Numbered from the stretch's first letter, positions 25,277 to 31,756 are shown. The stretch: DNA of 32,191 nt from Hyphomicrobiales bacterium (GCA_021730985.1 JAKFYI010000041.1:1-32191); one strand, 5' to 3'. Translations and numbers: made by a program. The notes: generated by a model from the letters alone, not told the origin.

Positions 25277-25954
25277 ATGACAATCAATCTAATCAAGGCA
25301 GGCGTGGCAGCAATCGCGCTACTCGCAACTCCGTTTGCCGCTGTCGCGGCGGACATCAGGCCGCCTGTCTACAAGGGCGTGCCGCGCTCGGTGATCTCGT
25401 ACTACAACTGGTCCGGCCTCTATGTCGGCGCCACGGTTGGCTACGGCACCGGCACATCGGCATGGGATGTGGCCGGCGTATCGGTTGCCGACATCTCCCC
25501 GAAGGGCATGCTCTACGGCGTGACCGTGGGCTACAACTGGCAAGCGGGATCGTTCGTCTACGGCCTCGAAGGCGACTACAACTTCTCGAGCGTCAAAGGC
25601 AGTTCGACCTGCCTCGGTGCATTGACCTGCGAAGCCTCAAATCCGTGGTTCGCGACCTTCCGCGGACGCTTCGGCTACGCCATGGACCGCTTCATGCCCT
25701 ACCTCACGGCCGGCGGCGCCTACGGCAAGGTCGATCTCAATATTCCTGCAATCCCCGACTCGGCGAGTTCGTCGCAGTTCGGCTACGCCCTCGGCGGCGG
25801 CATGGAATACGCCTTCCTCGGCAATTGGACCGGCAAGATCGAATACCTGTTTGTCGATCTCGGCAAATTCCAGACGCCCGGCCTCGTGGAGGCTTCGTAC
25901 AACCAGCACGTCATCCGCGCTGGCCTGAACTACAAGTTCTCCGGCGGGTTCTGA
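25277..25954 (+). CDS. Omp25/Omp31-like outer-membrane beta-barrel protein (copy 1)
   Basis: This 225-aa exported protein has a signal peptide (MTINLIKAGVAAIALLATPFAAVAA) followed by the DIRPPVYKG leader segment typical of Rhizobiales surface beta-barrels. Alternating aromatic strands follow (YYNWSGLYVGATVGYG, YGVTVGYNWQAGSFVYGLEGDYNF, FRGRFGYAMDRFMPYLTAGGAYG, WTGKIEYLFVDLG), and the final strand ends HVIRAGLNYKFSGGF with C-terminal Phe for BAM recognition. It is a structural porin-like protein of the outer membrane. The start at 25277 is supported by GAGGGGAGAGG upstream. Its paralogue follows 454 bp downstream. Confidence 0.93.
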   Translation: MTINLIKAGVAAIALLATPFAAVAADIRPPVYKGVPRSVISYYNWSGLYVGATVGYGTGTSAWDVAGVSVADISPKGMLYGVTVGYNWQAGSFVYGLEGDYNFSSVKGSSTCLGALTCEASNPWFATFRGRFGYAMDRFMPYLTAGGAYGKVDLNIPAIPDSASSSQFGYALGGGMEYAFLGNWTGKIEYLFVDLGKFQTPGLVEASYNQHVIRAGLNYKFSGGF

Positions 25955-26002
25955 CCTCGCTGCGGTCTGCGCACCAGCGCAGTCCGGAGTTTCAAGCCAA
26001 GC

Positions 26003-26032
26003 AGCCCCGGGCGTTTTCGCCCGGGGCTTTTT
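26003..26032 (+). terminator. Rho-independent terminator after omp copy 1
   Basis: A perfect 11-bp stem AGCCCCGGGCG / CGCCCGGGGCT encloses the loop TTTT and is followed by a run of T (26028-26032). It lies about 50 bp after the stop codon. The stem core is the same as in the terminator after the second omp gene. Confidence 0.92.
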
Positions 26033-26408
26033 CGTGCGTGTCGTCCAGAGGACGACTGTGGCGTGCTGGCCACAACTGGACGAATAGGGATTCGAACCGA
26101 TCGCCGGCAGATTGTGAGTCTTGCAGACAGAAGATCGCTGGGTAATCTTGGCCTCAAGAGTCAAGTGATTCGCTTGTATCTGTGGGCGTTGTCCCCGTCT
26201 TTCACCGGGGTAAGGACGGATATCCACAGGAGCGGACCTCGTCGCATCGCGACAGGTGTTCCCAGTAAACAGCGTTCGGGCGGTTGCCGATCGAGGCGGT
26301 GCGCCGGGACCGAGTGATTCCAGTCCCCCGACTACGCGTTGCGTATGCGCACGGTGCGATGCGGGCACCGATTGCGTCAGGAACTCACCGGCGCATGGGA
26401 GACGAGAT
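26033..26408. other. Intergenic region between the two omp genes
   Basis: This stretch holds no convincing gene. A degenerate tRNA-like trace on the minus strand covers about 26078-26140 (T-loop-like GGTTCGAATCC) but has no stems that pair. A hairpin CCCCG / CGGGG is at 26193-26210. From 26256 to 26273 the word GTGTTCCCAGTAAACAGC matches the leader of the first omp gene (25166-25182, GTGTTTCCAGTAACAGC), so the copies share upstream sequence. The promoter for copy 2 should lie here but I cannot place it. Confidence 0.5.
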
Positions 26409-27101
26409 ATGAGATTCAAGCTGATCGGCTCAGGCTTAGCGGCCATGGCCCTGCTCGCGACATCGTTCGCTGCGGAGGCCGCCGATATGCCGCGGCCCGT
26501 CTACAAGGGGGTCCGCTCGGTCGTTGCCTATTACAATTGGACCGGATTCTACGCCGGTATCAACGCTGGCTACGGCTGGGGCACATCGGACTGGGGCATT
26601 CCAGCCGTCACGAACAAACCCACGGGTTTCCTCGTCGGCGGCACGCTCGGCTACAACTACCAGACCGGCTCCATCGTCTGGGGCATTGAGGGCGACATCG
26701 GCTATGCCGACGTCAAGGGCAGCGTAGCCTGCGGCGTAGGCTTCACCTGCGAAACCGCCAACCGCTGGCTCGGCACCGTTCGCGGCCGCGTCGGCTACGC
26801 CTTCGACCGCTTCCTGCCGTACTTCACCGCGGGCGGCGCGTTCGGCAGCGTCAGGGCCAGCGTCAACCCAGGGCCGCTCGTTTCCTCGACCGACACGCTC
26901 ATGGGCTGGACCGCCGGCGGCGGTCTCGAATACGCCTTCATGGGCAACTGGACCGCCAAGATCGAATATCTCTACGTCGATCTCGGCAGCTTCGACACCG
27001 GCTTCACGGCTCCCGTCGTGAACAACGTGAGCTTCAAGGAGCACGTCGTTCGCGCCGGCCTGAACTACAAGTTCTCCGGGCCGATCTTCACGCGCTGGTA
27101 G
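26409..27101 (+). CDS. Omp25/Omp31-like outer-membrane beta-barrel protein (copy 2)
   Basis: This 230-aa paralogue of the protein at 25277-25954 has a signal peptide (MRFKLIGSGLAAMALLATSFAAEAA), then DMPRPVYKG, YYNWTGFYAGINAGYGWGTSDWG, YNYQTGSIVWGIEGDIGYADVKGS, VRGRVGYAFDRFLPYFTAGGAFG, WTAKIEYLYVDLGSFDTG and an ending HVVRAGLNYKFSGPIFTRW. The conserved strands align throughout with copy 1, and both have a loop containing a pair of cysteines (VACGVGFTCETANRW here). The ATG at 26409 has GGAGACGAG upstream. A long leader of about 150 bp after the shared motif suggests 5' UTR control. Confidence 0.93.
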   Translation: MRFKLIGSGLAAMALLATSFAAEAADMPRPVYKGVRSVVAYYNWTGFYAGINAGYGWGTSDWGIPAVTNKPTGFLVGGTLGYNYQTGSIVWGIEGDIGYADVKGSVACGVGFTCETANRWLGTVRGRVGYAFDRFLPYFTAGGAFGSVRASVNPGPLVSSTDTLMGWTAGGGLEYAFMGNWTAKIEYLYVDLGSFDTGFTAPVVNNVSFKEHVVRAGLNYKFSGPIFTRW

Positions 27102-27122
27102 CCGCGCAACGCTCGAAAATCG

Positions 27123-27152
27123 AAAGCCCCGGGCCTCGGCCCGGGGCTTTTT
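27123..27152. terminator. Bidirectional rho-independent terminator
   Basis: The stem AAAGCCCCGGGCC / GGCCCGGGGCTTT is followed by T residues on the plus strand and has A residues before it that give T residues on the minus strand. It lies between the convergent omp copy 2 and FAH-family genes and probably serves both. Confidence 0.9.
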
Positions 27153-27170
27153 CTTTTGCGGCACGTTCAA

Positions 27171-28019
27171 TCAGGCGCGCGCCTTCACGACCTTCTGCTT
27201 CTGCGTGCCGAGGCCGTCGCAGCCCAATTCCACCAGGTCGCCGACGTTGAGGAACTTCGGCGGCTTCATGCCGAGCGCCACGCCGGACGGGGTGCCGGTG
27301 ACGATGATGTCGCCCGGCTCCATGATGAAATACTGCGAGCACCACCACACGATCTCGGCGACGCCGAACACCATCGTCTTGGTGTTGCCGCGCTGGCGGT
27401 ATTCGCCGTTGACCTTGAGCCACAGGTTGAGGTTCTGCGGATCCTTGATTTCGTCCTTGGTGGCGACGAAGGGGCCGATCGGGCCGAACGACTCGCAGCC
27501 CTTGCCCTTGGTCCACTGGCCGGCGCGCTCGATCTGGAACACGCGCTCCGACACGTCGTTGGACAGGAAATACCCCGCCACCGCGCTCATGGCGTTTTCC
27601 TTGGTGAGGTAGCTCGCGCGCTTGCCGATCACGATGCCGAGCTCGACCTCGTAGTCGAGCTTGGTCGATCCCTTCGGCGTGATGGTGTTGTCGTTCGGCC
27701 CGCAGATGCACGACAGCGCCTTGTTGAAGATGATCGGCTCGGGCGGCAGCTTCATGCCGGCCTCGGCGGCGTGGTCGGCATAGTTCAGGCCGATCGCGAT
27801 GAAGTTCGACGGCCGCGCCACGCAGGGGCCGAGCCGCGGGTTGCCCTTCACCAGCGGCAGCTTGTCGATGTTGGCCTTCTTGATCTTGGCCATGCCCGCG
27901 GACGACAGCGCCTCGCCGTTGATGTCTTTGACGACCTTGGAGAGGTCGCGGATCTTGCCATTTTTGTCGATGATGCCGGGCTTTTCCTTGCCGGCCGCGC
28001 CGAAGCGAACGAGCTTCAT
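27171..28019 (-). CDS. Fumarylacetoacetate hydrolase-family protein
   Basis: This 282-aa member of the FAH superfamily acts on 2-keto or beta-keto acids by C-C hydrolysis, hydration, isomerisation or decarboxylation. The core motifs are PSNFIAIGLNYADHAAEAGM, LDYEVELGIVIGK (two metal-binding Glu), GYFLSNDVSERVFQ (metal-binding Asp), and DIIVTGTPSGVALGMKPPKFLNVGDLVELGCDGLG. The exact substrate (for example ureidoglycolate, fumarylpyruvate or an aromatic ring-cleavage product) is not predictable. Shine-Dalgarno AGAGGAAA precedes ATG 28019. An SDR gene lies upstream on the same strand, separated by a palindromic repeat, so cotranscription is doubtful. Confidence 0.93.
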   Translation of the reverse strand: MKLVRFGAAGKEKPGIIDKNGKIRDLSKVVKDINGEALSSAGMAKIKKANIDKLPLVKGNPRLGPCVARPSNFIAIGLNYADHAAEAGMKLPPEPIIFNKALSCICGPNDNTITPKGSTKLDYEVELGIVIGKRASYLTKENAMSAVAGYFLSNDVSERVFQIERAGQWTKGKGCESFGPIGPFVATKDEIKDPQNLNLWLKVNGEYRQRGNTKTMVFGVAEIVWWCSQYFIMEPGDIIVTGTPSGVALGMKPPKFLNVGDLVELGCDGLGTQKQKVVKARA

Positions 28020-28111
28020 GGGGTGTTTCCTCTTAGTTGATTTCGGATGGTTGATGGATTGGGTGGTGCATCATGCGTCGGTGTTGGCGCGTCGGCAAGA
28101 TGGTGTGTCTC

Positions 28112-28220
28112 GTGTCCCGGCCAAGCGAGCGATAGCGAGCGCGAGCCGGGACCCCGGTTTGTTGCCGCGAGAAGAAAGAAACCGGGGTCCCGGGTCTCGC
28201 TTTTTGCTCGCCCGGGACAC
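28112..28220. repeat. Nested extragenic palindrome
   Basis: The outer arms GTGTCCCGG (28112-28120) and CCGGGACAC (28212-28220) enclose inner arms GGGACCCCGGTTT (28148-28160) and AAACCGGGGTCCC (28179-28191). GCGAGC-type stretches lie between the arms. This is typical of REP/BIME-like elements of related genomes. It fills most of the 224-bp gap between the SDR and FAH-family genes. Confidence 0.8.
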
Positions 28221-28243
28221 ATGCGGTGAGGGCTGCGCAAAAA

Positions 28244-29023
28244 TCAAAACGCCCCCGGAAATATCCCGCCGTCCATCAGCAGGTTCTGCCCGGTGATGAA
28301 GCCGGCGTGCGACGAGCACAGGAAGGCGCAAGCCGCGCCGAACTCGTCCGGCTTTCCGAACCGCTTGGCCGGGATGGTCGAGGCGCGCGCCGCCTCCGCC
28401 TGCTGCAAGGTGATGCCCTGCTTCTTGGCGGTGTTCTCGTTGTTGGAGCGCAGCCGGTCGGTGTCGAACGGGCCGGGCAGCAGGAAGTTAATGGTGACGT
28501 TGTGCTGCACCACCGTGCGCGACACGCCGGCCAGGAACGCGGTGAGGCCCGCGCGCGCGCCGGACGACAAGTCGAGGCCCGCGATCGGCATCTTCACCGA
28601 GCCGGAGGTGATGTTGACGATGCGGCCGAATTTCCTCGCGACCATGCCGTCGATCGCGCGCTGGATCAGCTCGATCGGCACCACCATGTTGCCGATCGTG
28701 CCGTCGATCATCTTCTGGCGGTCGAGCTCGCGGAAATCGCGAAAATGCGGACCGGCGTTGTTGGTGACGAGAATGTCGGGCTCCGGGCACGCGGCGAACA
28801 GCTTGGCCTGACCCTCGGCGGTGCTGACGTCCGCCACGACTGCCGTGACCTTGCCCTTCGCCACCTTGCGGATGTCCTCGGCGGTGCTTTCCAGCCGCTT
28901 CGGATCGAGGCCGTTGATGATGACGTCGCAGCCGGCCTCGGCCAGGCGGAAGGCGCAGGCCCGCCCGAGCCCGCGGCTCGAGGCGCAGACGATGGCCTTC
29001 CGGCCGGCAATTCCGAGATCCAT
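28244..29023 (-). CDS. SDR-family protein lacking the canonical catalytic Tyr and Lys
   Basis: This 259-aa Rossmann protein is close to 3-oxoacyl-ACP reductase-like SDRs. The nucleotide site is IVCASSRGLGRA (first Gly of TGxxxGxG changed to Ala), the NNAG motif is at 88-91, and the C-terminal PAKRFGKPDEFGAACAFLCSS and GQNLLMDGG are normal. The catalytic Ser is S140 (NITS), but 13 residues later, where Tyr is expected, there is S153, and R157 replaces Lys (SSGAR). It therefore resembles the 'BKR-like' subgroup known to lack the tetrad and may have no reductase activity or use another mechanism. The ATG at 29023 has AAGGAGG upstream. Confidence 0.9.
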   Translation of the reverse strand: MDLGIAGRKAIVCASSRGLGRACAFRLAEAGCDVIINGLDPKRLESTAEDIRKVAKGKVTAVVADVSTAEGQAKLFAACPEPDILVTNNAGPHFRDFRELDRQKMIDGTIGNMVVPIELIQRAIDGMVARKFGRIVNITSGSVKMPIAGLDLSSGARAGLTAFLAGVSRTVVQHNVTINFLLPGPFDTDRLRSNNENTAKKQGITLQQAEAARASTIPAKRFGKPDEFGAACAFLCSSHAGFITGQNLLMDGGIFPGAF

Positions 29024-29074
29024 GCACGTTCCTCCTTGTTGGCGGCCGATCTTATCGCAGCGCCACACTCAGGA

Positions 29075-29144
29075 GTCATCCCCGCGAAAGCGGGGATCCA
29101 GCAATCGCCGGTGTGTACTGGGTCCCCGCTTTCGCGGGGACGAC
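29075..29144. repeat. Two-armed palindromic repeat
   Basis: Arms of 27 bp (29075-29101 and 29118-29144) are inverted repeats with two mismatches. Each arm also folds on itself through CCCCGC-GAAA-GCGGGG. It lies between the stop of the Cys-rich gene and the SDR gene, both minus strand. Similar 'GTCATCCCCGCGAAAGCGGGG' type elements are widespread in alphaproteobacterial genomes. Confidence 0.85.
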
Positions 29145-29161
29145 AGCGGTGTTTGCCGCTC

Positions 29162-29431
29162 TCATCGCATTCGCTCCTGCCGCGCGTGGATCTCCGCGCG
29201 CGCCATCGCAAATTCATCCTCGGGCACGCTGCGCCAGTGCCGTGTAAAGCAGGCGTGCGGCTCGCCGCGGCATGAATGATTGCGCCGGCAGGCGCCGATT
29301 TGGCACTCCTGCCAGAACTGCAGGCTGTTGCAGAATGCCAGGCTGCGCGCGTGATAGCGCACGCGTCTCGCCTGAGCCTTGCGCTGTTTCGGCGTCTGCT
29401 CAGCCGCTTGTTTCCTCGTCCGCTTCCGCAT
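29162..29431 (-). CDS. Small Cys-rich basic protein, uncharacterised
   Basis: This is an 89-aa protein. The N terminus is highly basic (MRKRTRKQAAEQTPKQRKAQARRVRYHAR). It is followed by five cysteines and several histidines spaced C-x8-C-x4-C-x5-C-x6-C-x3-H in the segment from AFCNS to CFTRH, and an acidic/helical tail (VPEDEFAMARAEIHARQ). The spacing suggests metal binding or disulphides; no named family comes to mind. The ATG at 29431 has AAAGGAG eight bases upstream, strong support for a real gene; the frame upstream of it is not supported. The GC-rich non-coding segment upstream may carry its promoter. Confidence 0.72.
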   Translation of the reverse strand: MRKRTRKQAAEQTPKQRKAQARRVRYHARSLAFCNSLQFWQECQIGACRRNHSCRGEPHACFTRHWRSVPEDEFAMARAEIHARQERMR

Positions 29432-29905
29432 TTTGTTTCTCTCCTTTCCGATTGTTGCGCGCCACGCGCTGCGATGGCCCGCGCGTCTGCGCCGGGCCTT
29501 GGGGCACAAGTCCGCCCCCGCGAAAGGCGAGGGTGGTGAAGCGCCGATTGGCGCTGGTGCGGATCGCCGCACCCCGTGGCCCGCCTTGCGATCGGGCCGG
29601 TCCCTTGCGGGACCTGCCGGCCCATCACGCGGGCCGGCGCGCCACTCGGCGCTTCACCGCGGCGTTTTCGTGCGGGGCGTTACGCTTGTCCGCACTGGCT
29701 CTCGGGCCGCGCTTGCGAACCCGGATCGCGCTTTCGCGAAGACCTGGGCCGTCCAGCAGGCTCCCTGCACACGGATCGTAGTGTCCGTAGGGCGGGGCCC
29801 CGAGGCCTCCCGGGAGCGATGCTGACGAGGCATCGCCCGCAGGCGCCGCACCCCGCTCCATCAACAGCGTCACCGGTTGACGCCCTCACTGAGTGGGGTG
29901 AAGGA
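29432..29905. other. GC-rich region without a supported gene; possible structured RNA
   Basis: No open frame here has a ribosome site or recognisable product. A 13-bp perfect inverted repeat GGTGAAGCGCCGA (29535-29547) / TCGGCGCTTCACC (29646-29658) encloses a second stem, GGGCC-GGTCCC / GGGACC-(4 nt)-GGCCC, at 29594-29623 with a TTGC loop. This is the layout of a multi-stem RNA or an extragenic repeat. Composition falls abruptly near 29900. Confidence 0.45.
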
Positions 29906-30174
29906 ATATAATCATAGGATTTTGGTCAAGTCAAGGACACTACATCTAGTAGTTCGGCCTCCAGGACGGATTGACTGAGTTCTTTTTTTGTTCCCATATT
30001 ACTAGAACTAGAGAATCGAGAAGCCGCCGGATGTGGGTCCGACGGCTCCATCTCTCGATTTTCGCCAGCGTTGCTTGAGCCGCACGCTGGACAGGCTGTG
30101 TAACGAGACGAATGAATCCGACTCGAATGCTTGGGTCAAGACGGCTCGCACCTTAACCAGAGGATTGAGCCACT
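29906..30174. other. Lower-GC intergenic stretch with hairpin
   Basis: This AT-richer stretch contains a TATAAT (29907-29912) without a good -35, a run of seven T (29982-29988) and a nested hairpin at 30014-30060. The outer arms AATCGAGA / TCTCGATT flank AGCCG-C-CGGA / TCCG-A-CGGCT, followed by TTTT. It may be a terminator or a small structured RNA; nothing protein-coding is seen. Confidence 0.5.
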
Positions 30175-30477
30175 ATGACCACAACTACCGCAACGAAGAC
30201 GGTCCAGATCAAGTGCATTAACAAGCATGATCGACCCAACCCACATGAGCGGATTACTCATGTGGGCGGCTACGAAACTGAGCCTTGGAAAATCACCCAG
30301 CAGGAAGCCATCGACCACATCGAGAGTGGCAGGTGGAAGTTCTGGGTTAAGCCGCCCAACGCCAATGAGTCAGTTTGGGTTGTCGTGGCTACCAGTCGTT
30401 ACGGCAACAAGTATCTGAAGACTGAAAACGACGGGGAAGACCAGAACAATCTTCTGTCGCTTCCTGAGTGTCCGTGA
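30175..30477 (+). CDS. DUF3892 domain protein
   Basis: This 100-aa protein fits DUF3892: [46 protein letters not shown], then [33 protein letters not shown], with the family's 'YLKT..D....NNLLSLP' ending. The function of the family is unknown. The codon use and GC content are clearly lower than those of neighbouring genes, which suggests acquisition by transfer. A GAGGATTG is 12-15 bases before the ATG. A stem-loop follows. Confidence 0.85.
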   Translation: MTTTTATKTVQIKCINKHDRPNPHERITHVGGYETEPWKITQQEAIDHIESGRWKFWVKPPNANESVWVVVATSRYGNKYLKTENDGEDQNNLLSLPECP

Positions 30478-30514
30478 TCCTCAGTTGAGGAGCGGGCTGA
30501 GATTTCAAATGTTG

Positions 30515-30547
30515 CCGGATTGGGATTCTTGACCCGTCCCAATCCGG
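30515..30547. terminator. Stem-loop after DUF3892 gene
   Basis: A perfect 11-bp stem CCGGATTGGGA / TCCCAATCCGG encloses an 11-nt loop. No T-tract follows on either strand, so factor-independent termination is not assured. A shorter palindrome CCTCA-GT-TGAGG lies at 30479-30490. Confidence 0.5.
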
Positions 30548-30621
30548 TTCGTCAGTTCGGAGTTTGCGATGTCTTCTTGGCACACACTACAACTCGCTGA
30601 CGGGTGTCATGGGTAAACGGC

Positions 30622-30822
30622 ATGCTCAAGCGATCCAAAATTCAACATTCCAGTAGCTTGCTCGTTCGCGCCCAGCGCGGCGCCACAGCCGATCAAGCAA
30701 TGCGCGAGAAAATAGGCGCTTCGCTCGCCGATCCACGTCCCGACGTTGCAGCCGAGAAAGTTTTTGCAAGGCTCCGCGAACACCATTGCAGGCGCCGCTC
30801 AACTTTCTCGGCCTCATGCTGA
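30622..30822 (+). pseudogene. Truncated antitoxin-like gene without toxin partner
   Basis: The frame reads MLKRSKIQHSSSLLVRAQRGATADQAMREKIGASLADPRPDVAAEKVFARLREHH, which has the 'A.....LADPRP..(A/P).E.VF.RL' ending of small type II antitoxins (StbD/RelB-like 'stability determinant' group). After residue 55 the sequence changes to CRRRSTFSASC and ends inside the palindromic repeat starting near 30812, and no toxin gene follows. It is best read as a remnant of a toxin-antitoxin operon cut by the repeat, though a short functional protein is not excluded. Confidence 0.6.
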
Positions 30823-30908
30823 GGAGCATCGCGTATCGATGCGTCTCGAAGCATGGGGCCGCCTCGTCCTTCGAGACGCTGTGCTTTGCATGGCTCCTCA
30901 GGGTGAGG
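30812..30908. repeat. Imperfect extragenic palindrome
   Basis: The half CCTCATGCTGAGGAGC (from 30812) is the inverted counterpart of GCTCCTCAGGGTGAGG (to 30908). Internal complementary words GTCTCGAA / TTCGAGAC also pair, with a GCATGGGGCCG centre. This is a common type of REP-like element. It lies directly downstream of the truncated antitoxin. Confidence 0.85.
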
Positions 30909-30981
30909 CGGATAAGGGTGCCCAGATGTCGGTACGCGTAGGATGGGCTGAGCGAAGCGAAGCCCGCGTGCCTCTTGCATG

Positions 30982-31269
30982 TCACACCAACTGCAGTCTC
31001 AACTCGCGCCCGACAACGCGCGCGGCGCGCTGCAATGTTTCGATCGTCGCGCTGCCGTTGTCGGGATCGAGCAGGCGGTCGATCTGCGCACGGCTGGTCT
31101 TCATCAACTCGGCCATGCGCTGCTTGGTGATCTTTTTCTTCTTCATCTCGCTGGCGAGCTGGTACGCGACCACAGCTTTGACTGCCGCCGCGGTCGCGTC
31201 TTCGCGAATTCCAGCTTCATCGAGCCAGCTTTCGAAGCTCGATCCTATGTGCGGGTTCTTCCTCGCCAC
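30982..31269 (-). CDS. HigA-like HTH antitoxin
   Basis: This 95-aa protein has a helix-turn-helix of the XRE/Fis-like type (MKKKKITKQRMAELMKTSRAQIDRLLDPDNGSATIETLQRAARVVGREL), as in HigA antitoxins of phage-Gp49-type modules. It should neutralise the upstream-encoded toxin and repress the operon. The start is GTG at 31269, with a near-perfect AAGGAGGT seven bases upstream. The gene overlaps the end of the toxin gene by 25 bp. The toxin-first order is that of higBA. Confidence 0.88.
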   Translation of the reverse strand: MARKNPHIGSSFESWLDEAGIREDATAAAVKAVVAYQLASEMKKKKITKQRMAELMKTSRAQIDRLLDPDNGSATIETLQRAARVVGRELRLQLV

Positions 31270-31616
31270 GATTGCACCTCCTTCAATCTCTGTTTCGCTA
31301 ACGTCAGTTCCTCAATGGGCGTTCTTTGAGTTTTCTTGATGATGGCATGCAGCGCGATCAGCATGCTGTCGTGAAACCCGAAGAACACCCGCGCTTCGCG
31401 CCGGCTTGGCAGCGCTGAGCGCACCTCCCACAACCCGCCGCTCAGCGGCCGGCAAAGCGGCAATCCGACCGGCCAGCCGAACTGCACCTTGGCGATATCG
31501 CGACCTATGGTTCGCTTGTCTTCGCGGGATAATTCGTTCAGCCATTCGCGCACCGGCTCGCGGCCGGTGACCGATCTCCAGAACACGAGAGGGATTGGTT
31601 TGAGGTTGTTGGACAT
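31245..31616 (-). CDS. HigB/RelE-like toxin (phage-derived Gp49-like family)
   Basis: This 123-aa protein reads SNNLKPIPLVFWRSVTGREPVREWLNELSREDKRTIGRDIAKVQFGWPVGLPLCRPLSGGLWEVRSALPSRREARVFFGFHDSMLIALHAIIKKTQRTPIEELTLAKQRLKEV. The pattern 'GREPVREWL..L...D...IG.DI...Q..WP.G.P....L..GLWE.R..L......RV.F......IVALH.F.KK...TP..E...A..R' is that of HigB-like ribosome-dependent mRNA interferases. The start at 31616 lies immediately after a promoter, leaving almost no leader; an alternative start at 31646 would lie inside the operator. Confidence 0.9.
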   Translation of the reverse strand: MSNNLKPIPLVFWRSVTGREPVREWLNELSREDKRTIGRDIAKVQFGWPVGLPLCRPLSGGLWEVRSALPSRREARVFFGFHDSMLIALHAIIKKTQRTPIEELTLAKQRLKEVQSWRGRTRT

Positions 31617-31625
31617 CCAACAAAA

Positions 31626-31654
31626 ATTGTATCTAAAAAGATACACAACGTCAA
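31626..31654 (-). promoter_or_regulatory. higBA promoter with palindromic operator
   Basis: On the minus strand TTGACG (31649-31654) and TACAAT (31626-31631) are 17 bp apart, a good sigma70 promoter. A perfect inverted repeat TGTATCT-AAAA-AGATACA (31628-31645) fills the spacer and overlaps the -10, the expected place for autorepression by HigA. The toxin ATG begins 9 bases after the -10, so the mRNA is probably leaderless or has 2-3 leader bases. Confidence 0.75.
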
Positions 31655-31694
31655 GCGATTGTTGACTCCAGAACGTTATCGCTGCGGAGTATGG

Positions 31695-31715
31695 ATTCCG
31701 GATCGCCGCCGGAAT
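31695..31715. repeat. Short palindromic repeat
   Basis: ATTCCGG (31695-31701) and CCGGAAT (31709-31715) form a perfect 7-bp stem around ATCGCCG. It looks like a short REP unit in the divergent spacer between higB and the dehydratase gene. Confidence 0.55.
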
Positions 31716-31756
31716 GACAGTGGAGAGTTTGTCGTTGCGCTGCTACCTTCCCACCC

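Noticed and set aside
26078..26140. Possible minus-strand tRNA (GGTTCGAATCC-like T-loop and a CTCACAA anticodon-like loop)
   Set aside because: The T-arm and anticodon stems do not pair beyond two or three bases, and no matching acceptor stem is found; at most a decayed remnant.
29272..29911. Several plus-strand open frames in the GC-rich stretch
   Set aside because: None has a ribosome site or recognisable domain; the translations are Arg/Pro/Gly-rich and the first part is antisense to the Cys-rich gene.
28112..30908. CRISPR array
   Set aside because: The repeats are paired inverted arms, not regularly spaced direct repeats with unique spacers, and no cas genes are present.
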